From Anaerolinea sp. (lineage in GTDB: Bacteria; Chloroflexota; Anaerolineae; Anaerolineales; Villigracilaceae), in contig JAIFNG010000062.1 of NCBI GenBank assembly GCA_020047815.1, forward strand, positions 1-56,236: a stretch of DNA of 56,236 bases, in the 5' to 3' direction. The notes under the pieces are model-generated. The model worked only from the letters and a program-made list of their open reading frames with translations, searched no databases and was not told where the DNA came from. Positions 16,893-25,366 of this stretch are shown in pieces. The position numbers and the translations under genes are program-made. Each line of letters starts with the position of its first letter. Position 1 is the first letter of the stretch.

Positions 16893-17429
16893 ATGCAAAA
16901 AAACCAACGGATCATTTTTTATATCCTCATCCTGATTGCAGGCGCAGCATGGATCACGATCAGTGCAGACACTACAAACGCCACGGCGGGCACCTCCGCG
17001 CCTCAAGCAGGATTTACCGCACCAGACTTCACACTCAAAACTCCCGATGGCGAAGGGTACAGGCTATCAGAACTCAAGGGCAATGCTGTACTTGTAAATC
17101 TTTGGGCAACCTGGTGCCCGCCTTGCCGCGCCGAAATGCCCGCCATCGAAAAGATGTACCAGGAATACAAAGACCAGGGTCTGGTCGTCCTCGCTGTCAA
17201 TATGACCTATCAGGATGACCCCGCCAATGTCTCTCCCTTCATACAAGAATATGGACTCACCTTCCCCGTCCTGCTTGAAGAGACTGGCAATGTAGGCACC
17301 GCATATCAACTACGGTCATTGCCATCGACTTATTTCATTAATCGCGCCGGCATCATTCAGGAAGTTGTCATCGGCGGCCCCATGTCCGAAGCCCTGCTTC
17401 GCACACGGATCGAACAAATCCTCCAATAA
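16893..17429 (+). CDS. TlpA/ResA-like membrane-anchored thiol-disulfide oxidoreductase
   Basis: A 178-residue protein with an N-terminal signal anchor (residues 7-24) and a thioredoxin/AhpC-TSA domain (about 38-178). The redox motif is WCPPC at 74-78, and the cis-proline loop is LPSTYF near 146. It should face the extracytoplasmic side and reduce disulfides in secreted proteins, for example during cytochrome maturation or maintenance of exported cysteines. The ATG follows a TATACT box by only 7 bases with no ribosome-binding site. An Lgt-like membrane gene follows after one base, so the two are probably co-expressed. No cytochrome biogenesis genes are nearby. Confidence 0.88.
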   Translation: MQKNQRIIFYILILIAGAAWITISADTTNATAGTSAPQAGFTAPDFTLKTPDGEGYRLSELKGNAVLVNLWATWCPPCRAEMPAIEKMYQEYKDQGLVVLAVNMTYQDDPANVSPFIQEYGLTFPVLLEETGNVGTAYQLRSLPSTYFINRAGIIQEVVIGGPMSEALLRTRIEQILQ

Positions 17430-17430
17430 C

Positions 17431-18150
17431 ATGCTCACACTCTTCCGCAACCTGTTCTCTCCGCCCCGCCACATGATCCTGCTTTTGCTCGCCACATGGA
17501 TCGGGCTCACCATTGCTGAAAAACACACCGAACGTCACGGGGTAGGCAAGGATGACCTTAACAACGTCACCTACTACGGCTTGATTGCCTTCGTCATTGG
17601 CGGACGGGTATCGTTCGTTTTGCAAAACCTCCCCGCCTTTATAAAGAACCCTCCCGGCATCCTCTCCATCAACCCCGACATCTTCGACCCGTTCGGAGCA
17701 GTGGCAGCAGCCATCATTACCATCGTGATCTACGGCCAAAGGCACGGACTTCTTCTCTGGAATACACTCGATGCACTCACACTCTATTTTTCAATTCTCT
17801 CCATCGGGATCGGATTAAGTCACCTCGCTGCTGGAACCGCTTTTGGGATGGAAACCAATGTCATTTGGGGGATCGATCTGTGGAATGCAACCCGCCATCC
17901 GACCCAAATCTATGAGACTGCCGCTTCGCTGCTCATTTTCGGATGGGTCTGGTTTCAGAAACAGAATCCACGCCCGGGTATTCTCTTCCTGACCTACGCC
18001 GGGCTGACAGCCGCCGCGCAACTCTTCACCCAGGCTTTCCGTGGTGACAGCACATTGATAATCAATGGTCTGCGGCAGGGGCAGATCATTGCCTGGGCTA
18101 CGTTGGCGATAATTTTTGTTTTATTCGAATACCGGTTGAAAGAAGAATGA
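17431..18150 (+). CDS. Divergent prolipoprotein diacylglyceryl transferase (Lgt)-family membrane protein
   Basis: A 239-residue polytopic protein. The Lgt hallmark HPTQIYE is at about residues 155-161, and the overall layout (seven predicted helices, an early GGRVSFVLQN segment) matches Lgt, which transfers diacylglycerol to lipobox cysteines. However, the catalytic stretch that normally reads GRxGNFxNxE is replaced by GIGLSHLAAGTAFG, lacking the key Arg, Asn and Glu. This may therefore be a paralogue without transferase activity or with another substrate. The start ATG lies one base after the TlpA-like stop; its end overlaps folB by ATGA. lspA, the next enzyme of lipoprotein processing, lies about 21 kb away. 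Confidence 0.7.
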   Translation: MLTLFRNLFSPPRHMILLLLATWIGLTIAEKHTERHGVGKDDLNNVTYYGLIAFVIGGRVSFVLQNLPAFIKNPPGILSINPDIFDPFGAVAAAIITIVIYGQRHGLLLWNTLDALTLYFSILSIGIGLSHLAAGTAFGMETNVIWGIDLWNATRHPTQIYETAASLLIFGWVWFQKQNPRPGILFLTYAGLTAAAQLFTQAFRGDSTLIINGLRQGQIIAWATLAIIFVLFEYRLKEE

Positions 18151-18503
18151 TGGATAAGATCTTCATCACAAACTTGCGTGTGCGCGGCATCCTCGGAATC
18201 CACGATTGGGAGCGAAATACCCCGCGTGAGATCGTCATCAATGCGATAATGTTCACCGACACACATTCCGTCGCACAAAGCGACGACATCTCCGATTGCG
18301 TCAATTACAGCGACATGGCAAAAAAACTCCGCGCCCACGCAGAAAGCGCGGCACGGATGACGGTGGAATCATTGGCAAACGACCTTGCAGCAATCTGCCT
18401 GCAAGAGCCGAAGGTGATTAAAGTGATACTGCGGGTGGATAAGCCAGGAGCTGTTCCAGAATCCGATTCAGTGGCTGTTGAAGTCGAACGAACACGGGGA
18501 TAA
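18147..18503 (+). CDS. folB: Dihydroneopterin aldolase
   Basis: A 118-residue protein of the FolB family, which cleaves 7,8-dihydroneopterin to 6-hydroxymethyl-dihydropterin and glycolaldehyde in folate synthesis. It starts DKIFITNLRVRGILGI, has the VNYSDMAKKL segment (catalytic Tyr near residue 53), a TVESLANDLA helix carrying the pterin-anchoring Glu, and VILRVDKPGAVP with the catalytic Lys near 98. The start (18147, or the adjacent ATG 18150) overlaps the Lgt-like stop. It converges on folE, whose stop is only 10 bases away. Confidence 0.9.
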   Translation: MMDKIFITNLRVRGILGIHDWERNTPREIVINAIMFTDTHSVAQSDDISDCVNYSDMAKKLRAHAESAARMTVESLANDLAAICLQEPKVIKVILRVDKPGAVPESDSVAVEVERTRG

Positions 18504-18513
18504 CGATCTGTGG

Positions 18514-19137
18514 CTAAATTTGGAGAGGAGCCGCGCCACGTGATATATTCGCCAGAAATTCCTGGCGTGAAGCCAGATTCGCGCGGAATGCGCCATGCAT
18601 GGCAGAGGTGGTCATACGCGCATCATGCTTTTTCACACCACGCATCATCGAACACAGGTGCATCGCTTCAACCACAACTGCCACACCCTGCGGCTTGAGC
18701 AGGTCTCGCAAAAAATCAGCGATCTGACGTGTCATACGCTCTTGCACCTGCAAGCGGCGCGCATACATATCCACAATGCGCGGGATCTTGGAAAGACCCA
18801 GCACCTTGCCATTTGGAATATATGCCACATGCGCCCGGCCAATGAATGGCAGCATGTGATGTTCACACATGCTGTAAAACTCAATATCGCGCACAATTAC
18901 CATTTCATCATATTTCACATCAAAAAGAGCGCCGTTGATAACGGCAGTCGGGTCCATGGTGTACCCGCCCAATAATTCGTGATACATACGCGCCACGCGG
19001 CGAGGTGTAAACTGCAAACCTTCGCGCTGTGGGTCTTCGCCAACCCCTTTTAAAATGCGAAAAATAGCCTCTTCAATTGCGGCATCGTCAATGTTGTCGT
19101 CTTTTACATCTTTTTCATTCTCATCATCAAATTCCAT
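18514..19137 (-). CDS. folE: GTP cyclohydrolase I
   Basis: A 207-residue type I enzyme, producing dihydroneopterin triphosphate from GTP, the first step of folate/pterin synthesis. The zinc and active-site residues are all visible: [11 protein letters not shown] (Cys and two His, about residues 89-99), [21 protein letters not shown], and [10 protein letters not shown] with the second zinc Cys near 161. A short acidic N-terminal extension (residues 1-18) precedes the fold. GGAG lies 5 bases before the ATG and directly follows the terminator of hpf. It is convergent with folB. Confidence 0.95.
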   Translation of the reverse strand: MEFDDENEKDVKDDNIDDAAIEEAIFRILKGVGEDPQREGLQFTPRRVARMYHELLGGYTMDPTAVINGALFDVKYDEMVIVRDIEFYSMCEHHMLPFIGRAHVAYIPNGKVLGLSKIPRIVDMYARRLQVQERMTRQIADFLRDLLKPQGVAVVVEAMHLCSMMRGVKKHDARMTTSAMHGAFRANLASRQEFLANISRGAAPLQI

Positions 19138-19150
19138 ATTCGCTCCAAAA

Positions 19151-19186
19151 AATAAAACTGACCTGACAGCAGAGCCGTCAGGTCAG
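19151..19186 (-). terminator. Rho-independent terminator of the comF-hpf end
   Basis: A 10-bp perfect stem (CTGACCTGAC at 19158-19167 with its complement at 19177-19186) is followed on the minus strand by TTTTATTTTTT. It separates hpf from folE; the folE ribosome-binding site starts right after the T-tract. Confidence 0.92.
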
Positions 19187-19202
19187 TAAGTGTCTTAGCC
19201 GA

Positions 19203-19766
19203 TTAACCGAGTTCAGGCTCGATCAACCCATAACTTCCATTGCGACGACGGTATAACACATTAATTTTGCTGGTCTTCGCATTATAAAATATAAAGAAGT
19301 TATCGTGTCCCAGATTCCGCATTTGTATCACAGCCTCCTCTTCATCCATCGGATATAGGACAAATTTCTTTTTACGCGCCACAAGCGGGGAAAGTTCACC
19401 CGTCTCATCGTCAAAAATCGGTTCGGCGGCTTCGGCAGCAGAGCGCCCGTCACCGCGCCCATGCTGGTGCTTGCCCTTGTATCGTTCGATCTGACGCTGC
19501 ATGTTGTCAAGTGCAAGATCAAATGCGGCCAGGGCCTCTTCTGCGCGTTCTTCTGTGCGAAGTGTAAATCCCTTGCCATATACTGTAATTTGAACAACAT
19601 TACGATCTGTGGTGCTGCGCGCAGCTTTATAGTGCGCCAGTTCCACTCGTGCTTCTTCCACTGCTGGCAGGTAATGGTCGAGATTACCTGCTTTTTTATT
19701 AACATAGTCTTCGATCTTTTCGGTCAAACGAATGTTGCGTGTCTGAACTTCCACTTTGTTGGACAT
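19203..19766 (-). CDS. hpf: Long-form ribosome hibernation promoting factor
   Basis: A 187-residue protein of the long HPF type found in most non-enteric bacteria. Residues 1-100 are the S30AE/YfiA fold that blocks the decoding centre. After a charged linker (about 105-125), residues 130-187 are the C-terminal dimerisation domain (VLYPMDEEEAVIQMRNLGHDNFF segment) that joins two 70S ribosomes into 100S particles. GGAGG lies close upstream of the ATG. It follows comF by 42 bp, an adjacency seen in other bacteria. Confidence 0.94.
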   Translation of the reverse strand: MSNKVEVQTRNIRLTEKIEDYVNKKAGNLDHYLPAVEEARVELAHYKAARSTTDRNVVQITVYGKGFTLRTEERAEEALAAFDLALDNMQRQIERYKGKHQHGRGDGRSAAEAAEPIFDDETGELSPLVARKKKFVLYPMDEEEAVIQMRNLGHDNFFIFYNAKTSKINVLYRRRNGSYGLIEPELG

Positions 19767-19808
19767 ACGTCCTCCTTTTGGGGATGAAAAAATATGGACA
19801 CAAAACGC

Positions 19809-20558
19809 TCACACTTGCTTCAAACCATGATGAGGCAACGCGCGCGCGGCTGTTAACGCATATACATCTTTTGCTCCAGCTGAAAGCAGTGCTTCAGCGC
19901 TGGAAGATAAGGTTGACCCGGTTGTCGAGACATCATCCAACACAAGGATGGTTTTCCCACTCACCCCGGCCGCCTGAAACGCCTCGCAGACATTTTTCTG
20001 GCGTTCCTGTTTTGACAATCCCACTTGTGAACGCGTCTCTTTACAACGCATCAGAGCTTTTGGTGCGAATTCAATATCCAACGCCATTGCAAGCGGCTCT
20101 GCAATCATTCCAGCCTGATTATATCCCCGTTCCTTCATTCTTTGCCGTCCTAACGGAATTGGAATCACCAAGTCCAGGGGCCAATTTAAGCCTTTCGCAA
20201 AATCAGTCATATGAGCTGCGAGAGCCTCTCCCATGGAAAAGTTGCGGTAATACTTCAAATTGTGCAATGCCCGCTTGACAGGGCCTTCATAAACTGCCCA
20301 GGCACGCAAAGCACGAAAATGCGGTCTATCCAGGATGCAGGCATCACAAATCCCATTTACATCCTGCGGAAGACCGCATACTTCGCACACAGTACCGTTC
20401 AAAATCTGCACACGCTTCTGGCAATCTGCACACCAGTGGAAACCGACCTTTCCACAGCCTCCGCAAACAGGCGGGAAAAGCAAATCAAGCATGCACCGAA
20501 GCGAACGGGATAATTCGTATGAAATTTTTTTCAATTCCGCCTCTCTCATATCATACAA
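19809..20558 (-). CDS. comF: ComF family phosphoribosyltransferase-like protein
   Basis: A 249-residue protein. After a lead segment, CGGCG, WCADC, CEVCG and CDAC form a four-part zinc ribbon (about residues 33-75), followed by a phosphoribosyltransferase domain with the PRPP loop TILVLDDVSTTGST (about 200-213). ComF/ComFC proteins are needed for uptake of transforming DNA in competent bacteria and are also found elsewhere with unclear roles. It lies 26 bp after tadC in the same direction, so the Tad pilus genes and ComF could be co-transcribed. The start is uncertain: 20558, 20549 or 20492, none with a clear ribosome-binding site. Confidence 0.88.
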   Translation of the reverse strand: MYDMREAELKKISYELSRSLRCMLDLLFPPVCGGCGKVGFHWCADCQKRVQILNGTVCEVCGLPQDVNGICDACILDRPHFRALRAWAVYEGPVKRALHNLKYYRNFSMGEALAAHMTDFAKGLNWPLDLVIPIPLGRQRMKERGYNQAGMIAEPLAMALDIEFAPKALMRCKETRSQVGLSKQERQKNVCEAFQAAGVSGKTILVLDDVSTTGSTLSSSAEALLSAGAKDVYALTAARALPHHGLKQV

Positions 20559-20584
20559 GCGGTAGTCGTTTTTTCTTTGTGTAA

Positions 20585-21556
20585 CTAACCTCCAAGCAGG
20601 GGACCAAAAGCGCCCGCAATCTGGAATGCAGCAGGCGCCATGAGAATAATCATAATGGAAGGGAAGGTCAACAAAGCCATGGGAATGATCATCTTCACGG
20701 GTGCTTTATGGGCCAGCTCCTCCGCAAATTGACGTCGCTTCATACGCAGTTGATCAGATTGGATCCGAAGCACCTTCGCCAAACTCACCCCCAATATCTG
20801 GCTTTGGATCACAGCAGCAACAAAACTTGTCAATTCAGGCAAACCAAGCCGGTCAGCCATATCACGCAATGCTTCACGCTGCGTTTTCCCCAACTGAACT
20901 TCACGGATGGTACGCCCAAACATGACAGAGAGTTCATTTTCCCATTTTTCAGCTACTTTCGACATTGCCGCATCAAAACCCAATCCCGCCTCAACGCAAA
21001 TGGTCAATAGGTCAAGTGCATCAGGCAGCGCTTTACGCACCTCATTTTGGCGGCTGTTGATCCGGCTCTGCAGCCATAATTGCGGAAAGAAAAAGCCAAT
21101 GACGGTAAACAATCCTACAATAAATACGGTCCTTCCAAGCGGCCATTTTGTGGCGGACAGAAGGGAGATCAACAGTAAGCCGCCGCCAAAAACAGCCGCA
21201 CCCACAAAACGAGTTGCCAAAAAGGTGGCAGCGTCAATGCGACCGGGGTTTCCAGCCAACTCCAGCTTCAGTGTGGTCTCCTGCAGAAGTTTTTGGGGTG
21301 TAAATCGTGTTGATATTTCGCCGACCTTTTCTATGATCGGAATGAGCACCCGTTCTGCAAAAGGCTGTTGCAGTTCCATTTGTTCAAGAGAAACTGCCTC
21401 TCCACGCTGAGTCGCTTCAGCCAGACGAGCCATAACAGGATCAATATCCTCCTCCTGTTTCAAACGGGAATAACGGAAGCCTAAAGCAACAAGCGCCACA
21501 AGACCGCCCACGATCAATACACCAACTATAATCCCAATAATAGTGCTTCCTTCCAT
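20585..21556 (-). CDS. tadC: Tad pilus inner-membrane platform protein TadC
   Basis: A 323-residue type II secretion F-domain protein. One N-terminal membrane helix (about residues 5-28) is followed by two helices near 115-155, a cytoplasmic T2SSF domain (LPDALDLLTICVEAGLGFD near 170-188) and a C-terminal helix. TadB and TadC form the platform on which the ATPase works to assemble Flp pili. ATG 21556 was chosen: GAGGTG lies 4 bases upstream and it begins one base after the tadB stop. Confidence 0.9.
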   Translation of the reverse strand: MEGSTIIGIIVGVLIVGGLVALVALGFRYSRLKQEEDIDPVMARLAEATQRGEAVSLEQMELQQPFAERVLIPIIEKVGEISTRFTPQKLLQETTLKLELAGNPGRIDAATFLATRFVGAAVFGGGLLLISLLSATKWPLGRTVFIVGLFTVIGFFFPQLWLQSRINSRQNEVRKALPDALDLLTICVEAGLGFDAAMSKVAEKWENELSVMFGRTIREVQLGKTQREALRDMADRLGLPELTSFVAAVIQSQILGVSLAKVLRIQSDQLRMKRRQFAEELAHKAPVKMIIPMALLTFPSIMIILMAPAAFQIAGAFGPLLGG

Positions 21557-21557
21557 G

Positions 21558-22517
21558 CTACACCTCAATATCCGCTATCTTCATCATGATAAAGTAACTT
21601 GTAAAGATCAGGCCAAGAACCACACAAATAATCGCGGCAGTAATGATCGGTCCACCTTCCGTAATAGACATTAAGTAATCTTGATTAAGGAACCACAAAA
21701 CAAGAACAAGGAAAAATGGGATCATGGAAAGTACGCTTCCAGATGTGCGCACCTGCGATGTCAACACACGCACCTCGCCCTTGATGCGAACGCGCTCACG
21801 GATGGTAAATGAGATGTTATCTAAAATCTCTGAAAGATTGCCGCCGACCTCGCGTTGAACGTTAATGGCAGTGATGACAAAGTCAAGGTCTTCGCTTGGA
21901 ATGCGACGAAGCAGATTATCCAGCGCAGTTTCCATTGAAATACCAATCTGCATTTCCTGAATCACACGTCGGAATTCGTCACAGATCGGTGATGGCAATT
22001 CCTTGCTGATCGCCTCCATCGCCTGCATTGTCGAATACCCTGCGCGCAAACCATTAACCATCAGGTTCAACATATCAGACAATTGATCATTGAATTTTTG
22101 AAGGCGTTTCTTTTGTTGTGACTTGACATACATCCCGGGCGCAAATGCGCCCGCAATTGCCCCGATGGAGGCGGAGATCGGATGCTGGTTTCCCAGAAAC
22201 CATGCAATAAGACCGCCGACCAGGACAGTGACCGCGATTAAAACAAAATACTCTCCCACCTTAAATTTCATGTCTGCACGGGCAAGGCTGCGCGCGATTC
22301 GGTCGCCAAAGGATGTCTTTTCCACCCGCTTGGACACCCAATCCACAATTAGAGAGTTTTGAGCCTGGCGGGTGGCGCTGTGTTTGTCATCTTCATCAAG
22401 GTATTGAGAAAGGCGTTTTTCAACAAGGACACGCTCACTGTTCGATGAGACAACAACACCAATGATCAATAAAATGATCAATAAAATACCGCCAATGATA
22501 ATAATCGTGGTCATCAT
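21558..22517 (-). CDS. tadB: Tad pilus inner-membrane platform protein TadB
   Basis: A 319-residue T2SSF-domain protein paralogous to TadC. An N-terminal helix (residues 5-25), a charged region, two helices (about 90-130), the F domain with QLSDMLNLMVNGLRAGYS (about 145-162) and two C-terminal helices are visible. The first helix is extremely isoleucine-rich. It overlaps neither neighbour, with 29 bp to cpaF upstream and 1 bp to tadC downstream. An adjacent second ATG at 22514 is possible. Confidence 0.9.
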   Translation of the reverse strand: MMTTIIIIGGILLIILLIIGVVVSSNSERVLVEKRLSQYLDEDDKHSATRQAQNSLIVDWVSKRVEKTSFGDRIARSLARADMKFKVGEYFVLIAVTVLVGGLIAWFLGNQHPISASIGAIAGAFAPGMYVKSQQKKRLQKFNDQLSDMLNLMVNGLRAGYSTMQAMEAISKELPSPICDEFRRVIQEMQIGISMETALDNLLRRIPSEDLDFVITAINVQREVGGNLSEILDNISFTIRERVRIKGEVRVLTSQVRTSGSVLSMIPFFLVLVLWFLNQDYLMSITEGGPIITAAIICVVLGLIFTSYFIMMKIADIEV

Positions 22518-22546
22518 GTCTAATTTTCCAAAATAAGGATATAACC

Positions 22547-23998
22547 TTAATAACGCCGGCGTTCGCCAATGCCAAAGATGGAGGGCGGCAATTGAATTCC
22601 TGCCATTTCGATCTTCTCCATGAACTTCGGACGCAGTCCGGTGGGACGCGTACGTCCAATGATCCTGCCGTTTTCCGTGCCGGTTTGCTCAAACACAAAA
22701 ATATCGGTCATCGTGATCACGTCGCCTTCCATGCCGCTAATTTCTGTGATGGTGGTAACTTTACGGCTGCCGTCACGCATGCGCGCCTGTTGGCAGATCA
22801 CATCCACTGCGCCTGCAATCTGCTCACGAATAGCTCTGACTGGCAGGTCCATGCCCGCCATCAGACACATGGTCTCAATACGCGAGATTGCATCGCGCGG
22901 AGAATTGGCATGTGCCGTGGTCATCGACCCATCATGACCTGTATTCATCGCCTGCAACATGTCAAGAGTTTCGCCGCCGCGGCACTCCCCTACAATGATG
23001 CGTTCAGGGCGCATACGCAGTGAATTCATGACCAGGTCACGAATGGAAACTTCGCCGCGTCCTTCAATATTTGGCGGGCGGGATTCGAGCGTAACCACAT
23101 GTTCCTGACGCAACTGCAATTCAGCGGCATTTTCTATTGTAATAATTCGCTCATCATCAGGAATGAAACCAGAGAGCACATTTAAAAGGGTGGTCTTTCC
23201 TGAACCAGTACCACCAGAGATGACAATATTCAAGCGGGCTTCCACACATGCCTTCAGGAATTGCACTGCCTCATTTGTAATTGAGCCAAACTGGATCATT
23301 TGCTCAATTGAAATTGGATTCTTTGAAAATTTACGAATGGTCAAAATCGGACCGACCAGTGAAATGGGGGGAATGACCGCATTTACACGGGAACCATCCT
23401 GCAAACGGGCGTCCACGTACGGGCTGGACTCGTCAATACGGCGCCCCAGTGGAGCAACAATGCGATCAATAATACGCATCACATGGTCATTACTTTCAAA
23501 AGTAATCGGGACACGGTGCAGCTTGCCTTTGCGTTCGATATAGATATTCTTCGGGCCGTTCACCATGATTTCAGTGATCGTATCATCTTCCAATAGCGCC
23601 TGCAACGGTCCCAAACCCAGAATTTCTGCGGCGATCTGTTCAAACAAGCGCGCGCGTTCAGGTCTGGAAAGAACAATATTCTCTTCCGTAAGAATTTGTT
23701 CAAATAAATCCTGGATCGTGCGGCGAACTTCATCCGTTTTAGTGGCATCCATGGATGGATCAATTTCAGCAAGCAGTTTATTCTGAACCCTGGTCTTTAA
23801 ATCAAAATAGGAACCGGCTTGCGGAGATGTGATCGGAGCGCTGACCCGCCTGGCTTGCAATGACGAAAGTCGGGAGCTGTCGCCTCCTGAACCAGATGAA
23901 CCTGCACCACCCAGTTGCTTTGAGGAAGGGGAGGAAGACGCGGTGCCCTCCTGTTGACCTCCACCTTGACTCTGTTCAATACGTCGAAGCAATGACAT
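22547..23998 (-). CDS. cpaF: Tad pilus assembly ATPase CpaF/TadA
   Basis: A 483-residue type II/IV secretion ATPase that powers Flp pilus assembly. The N-terminal 60 residues are low-complexity (G/S/Q-rich). Then come an all-alpha domain and the nucleotide-binding core: Walker [14 protein letters not shown] (about 262-274), an Asp box region, Walker [15 protein letters not shown] (about 326-339), a His box TAHANSP, and the ARM-type C-terminus. AAGGAG sits 7 bases before the ATG. It lies between cpaE and tadB with short gaps. Confidence 0.95.
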   Translation of the reverse strand: MSLLRRIEQSQGGGQQEGTASSSPSSKQLGGAGSSGSGGDSSRLSSLQARRVSAPITSPQAGSYFDLKTRVQNKLLAEIDPSMDATKTDEVRRTIQDLFEQILTEENIVLSRPERARLFEQIAAEILGLGPLQALLEDDTITEIMVNGPKNIYIERKGKLHRVPITFESNDHVMRIIDRIVAPLGRRIDESSPYVDARLQDGSRVNAVIPPISLVGPILTIRKFSKNPISIEQMIQFGSITNEAVQFLKACVEARLNIVISGGTGSGKTTLLNVLSGFIPDDERIITIENAAELQLRQEHVVTLESRPPNIEGRGEVSIRDLVMNSLRMRPERIIVGECRGGETLDMLQAMNTGHDGSMTTAHANSPRDAISRIETMCLMAGMDLPVRAIREQIAGAVDVICQQARMRDGSRKVTTITEISGMEGDVITMTDIFVFEQTGTENGRIIGRTRPTGLRPKFMEKIEMAGIQLPPSIFGIGERRRY

Positions 23999-24009
23999 AA
24001 TAAATCTCC

Positions 24010-25248
24010 TTAGCGCTTACCAGATACCTGACTTTCAGATTCCAAAGTAGTCAAGCGCGCCCGGACCGCCTCAGCCAATGAAAGGATTCCCCTTCCCACA
24101 GGTTGTGCTTTGTTATCCAACATAAAAGGCACGCCACGATTAACAGACGTGATCACAACCTTCTCGTCGAGCGGTATCGTAACAGATATTTCATGTTTGA
24201 GGCTTTCACTTACTCTCTCCGGCGTAATACCAATACGCTTATCATAACGATTCATTACAAAGACAACCCGGTCTTTGGCAACACCCATGGTTTGCAGAAG
24301 ATCAAGGAATAATCGTGCATTCTTAATGGACGGAATTTCCTGTGTGGTAGCCAGCACGATCACATCGCTTATATCAAACATGGACAAAACCATATCCGAA
24401 AGAATATGCGAAGTGTCAACTACAATATATGCATACATCTTTTGCAAATATTGCACCACTTTGGTAAATTGGTCCGTTGAGATCTTGTCTGCCATCTCAG
24501 GGCGTTGCGGTGCAGCAAGAATTCGCAAACCAGAGGCGGTATGATTAATTAATATCTCTTCAACCACATCCGGTTCAAGTTCATCAACACGCGGAGCCAG
24601 TTCAAGGATTGTATTCTTGCCCTGCTCGTTGACAAAAATCGCCACATCGCCAAACTGTAAATTAGCATCCACGAGCGCGGTACGAGTGTCTTCATTATTT
24701 AATGCAATCGCCAGATTCACCGCGAGCGTCGTACATCCTGTCCCCCCTTTCGGGCTATAGATGGTTATCACTTTACCTTTTGTGACGGCAAAATTTGCCG
24801 CCGCATTTGATGAGCCCGCTGCGGAAACGGCTGCAAGATGTTGTTGCGCTCCCTTGGCTCGCTCGGCATGCGCCATTTCCCCGGCACGTCGAATCGCTGA
24901 TATTAACTCATCACCCAGGGGCGGCTTGGTCAAAAAGTCTCGCGCACCCGCAAGCATTGCCTTTCGCATGTAATTCTGGTCGCTCTGCACAGATAAAATC
25001 ACCACCTGAATATAGGGGGATTTTTTTCGAATTACATCCGTGGCTGTAATACCGTCAATATCCGGCATGTTGATGTCCATCAGCACAACATCAGGGTCAA
25101 GCTCCTGTGCAAGCTGGATGCCTTCCTTGCCGGAACGTGCCGTGCCAACAACATCAACATCGGATTCAAATTGTAGTAATTTGCGAATGTTCTCCCGTGT
25201 TTCAGCAATATCATCCACGACGAGTATGCGAACTTTTTCTACAGCCAT
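24010..25248 (-). CDS. cpaE: CpaE/TadZ-like ATPase with N-terminal response-regulator receiver domain
   Basis: A 412-residue two-domain protein. Residues 5-120 form a canonical receiver domain: ILVVDD with the acidic pair, the phosphoacceptor Asp in VLMDINMPD (about residue 57) and the conserved Lys in DFLTKPP (about 107). After a linker, residues 158-400 form a MinD/ParA-like ATPase: SPKGGTGCTTLAVN carries the deviant Walker A lysine. CpaE/TadZ proteins localise the Tad machinery. In many CpaE proteins the receiver is degenerate, but here all phosphorylation residues are present. Its kinase is not evident; the DegS-like kinase at 27.4 kb is a candidate. Confidence 0.9.
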   Translation of the reverse strand: MAVEKVRILVVDDIAETRENIRKLLQFESDVDVVGTARSGKEGIQLAQELDPDVVLMDINMPDIDGITATDVIRKKSPYIQVVILSVQSDQNYMRKAMLAGARDFLTKPPLGDELISAIRRAGEMAHAERAKGAQQHLAAVSAAGSSNAAANFAVTKGKVITIYSPKGGTGCTTLAVNLAIALNNEDTRTALVDANLQFGDVAIFVNEQGKNTILELAPRVDELEPDVVEEILINHTASGLRILAAPQRPEMADKISTDQFTKVVQYLQKMYAYIVVDTSHILSDMVLSMFDISDVIVLATTQEIPSIKNARLFLDLLQTMGVAKDRVVFVMNRYDKRIGITPERVSESLKHEISVTIPLDEKVVITSVNRGVPFMLDNKAQPVGRGILSLAEAVRARLTTLESESQVSGKR

Positions 25249-25366
25249 ATAAGTGCTTCCGTTATTCTGAAAATGTAAGTCTAATGTTCCTTGCCATGCA
25301 GCACATCATTTGGCAGGGTCCCGAAGGCGCTCTTTTTTTAAACCGGACAACCGAAACAAACCATTA

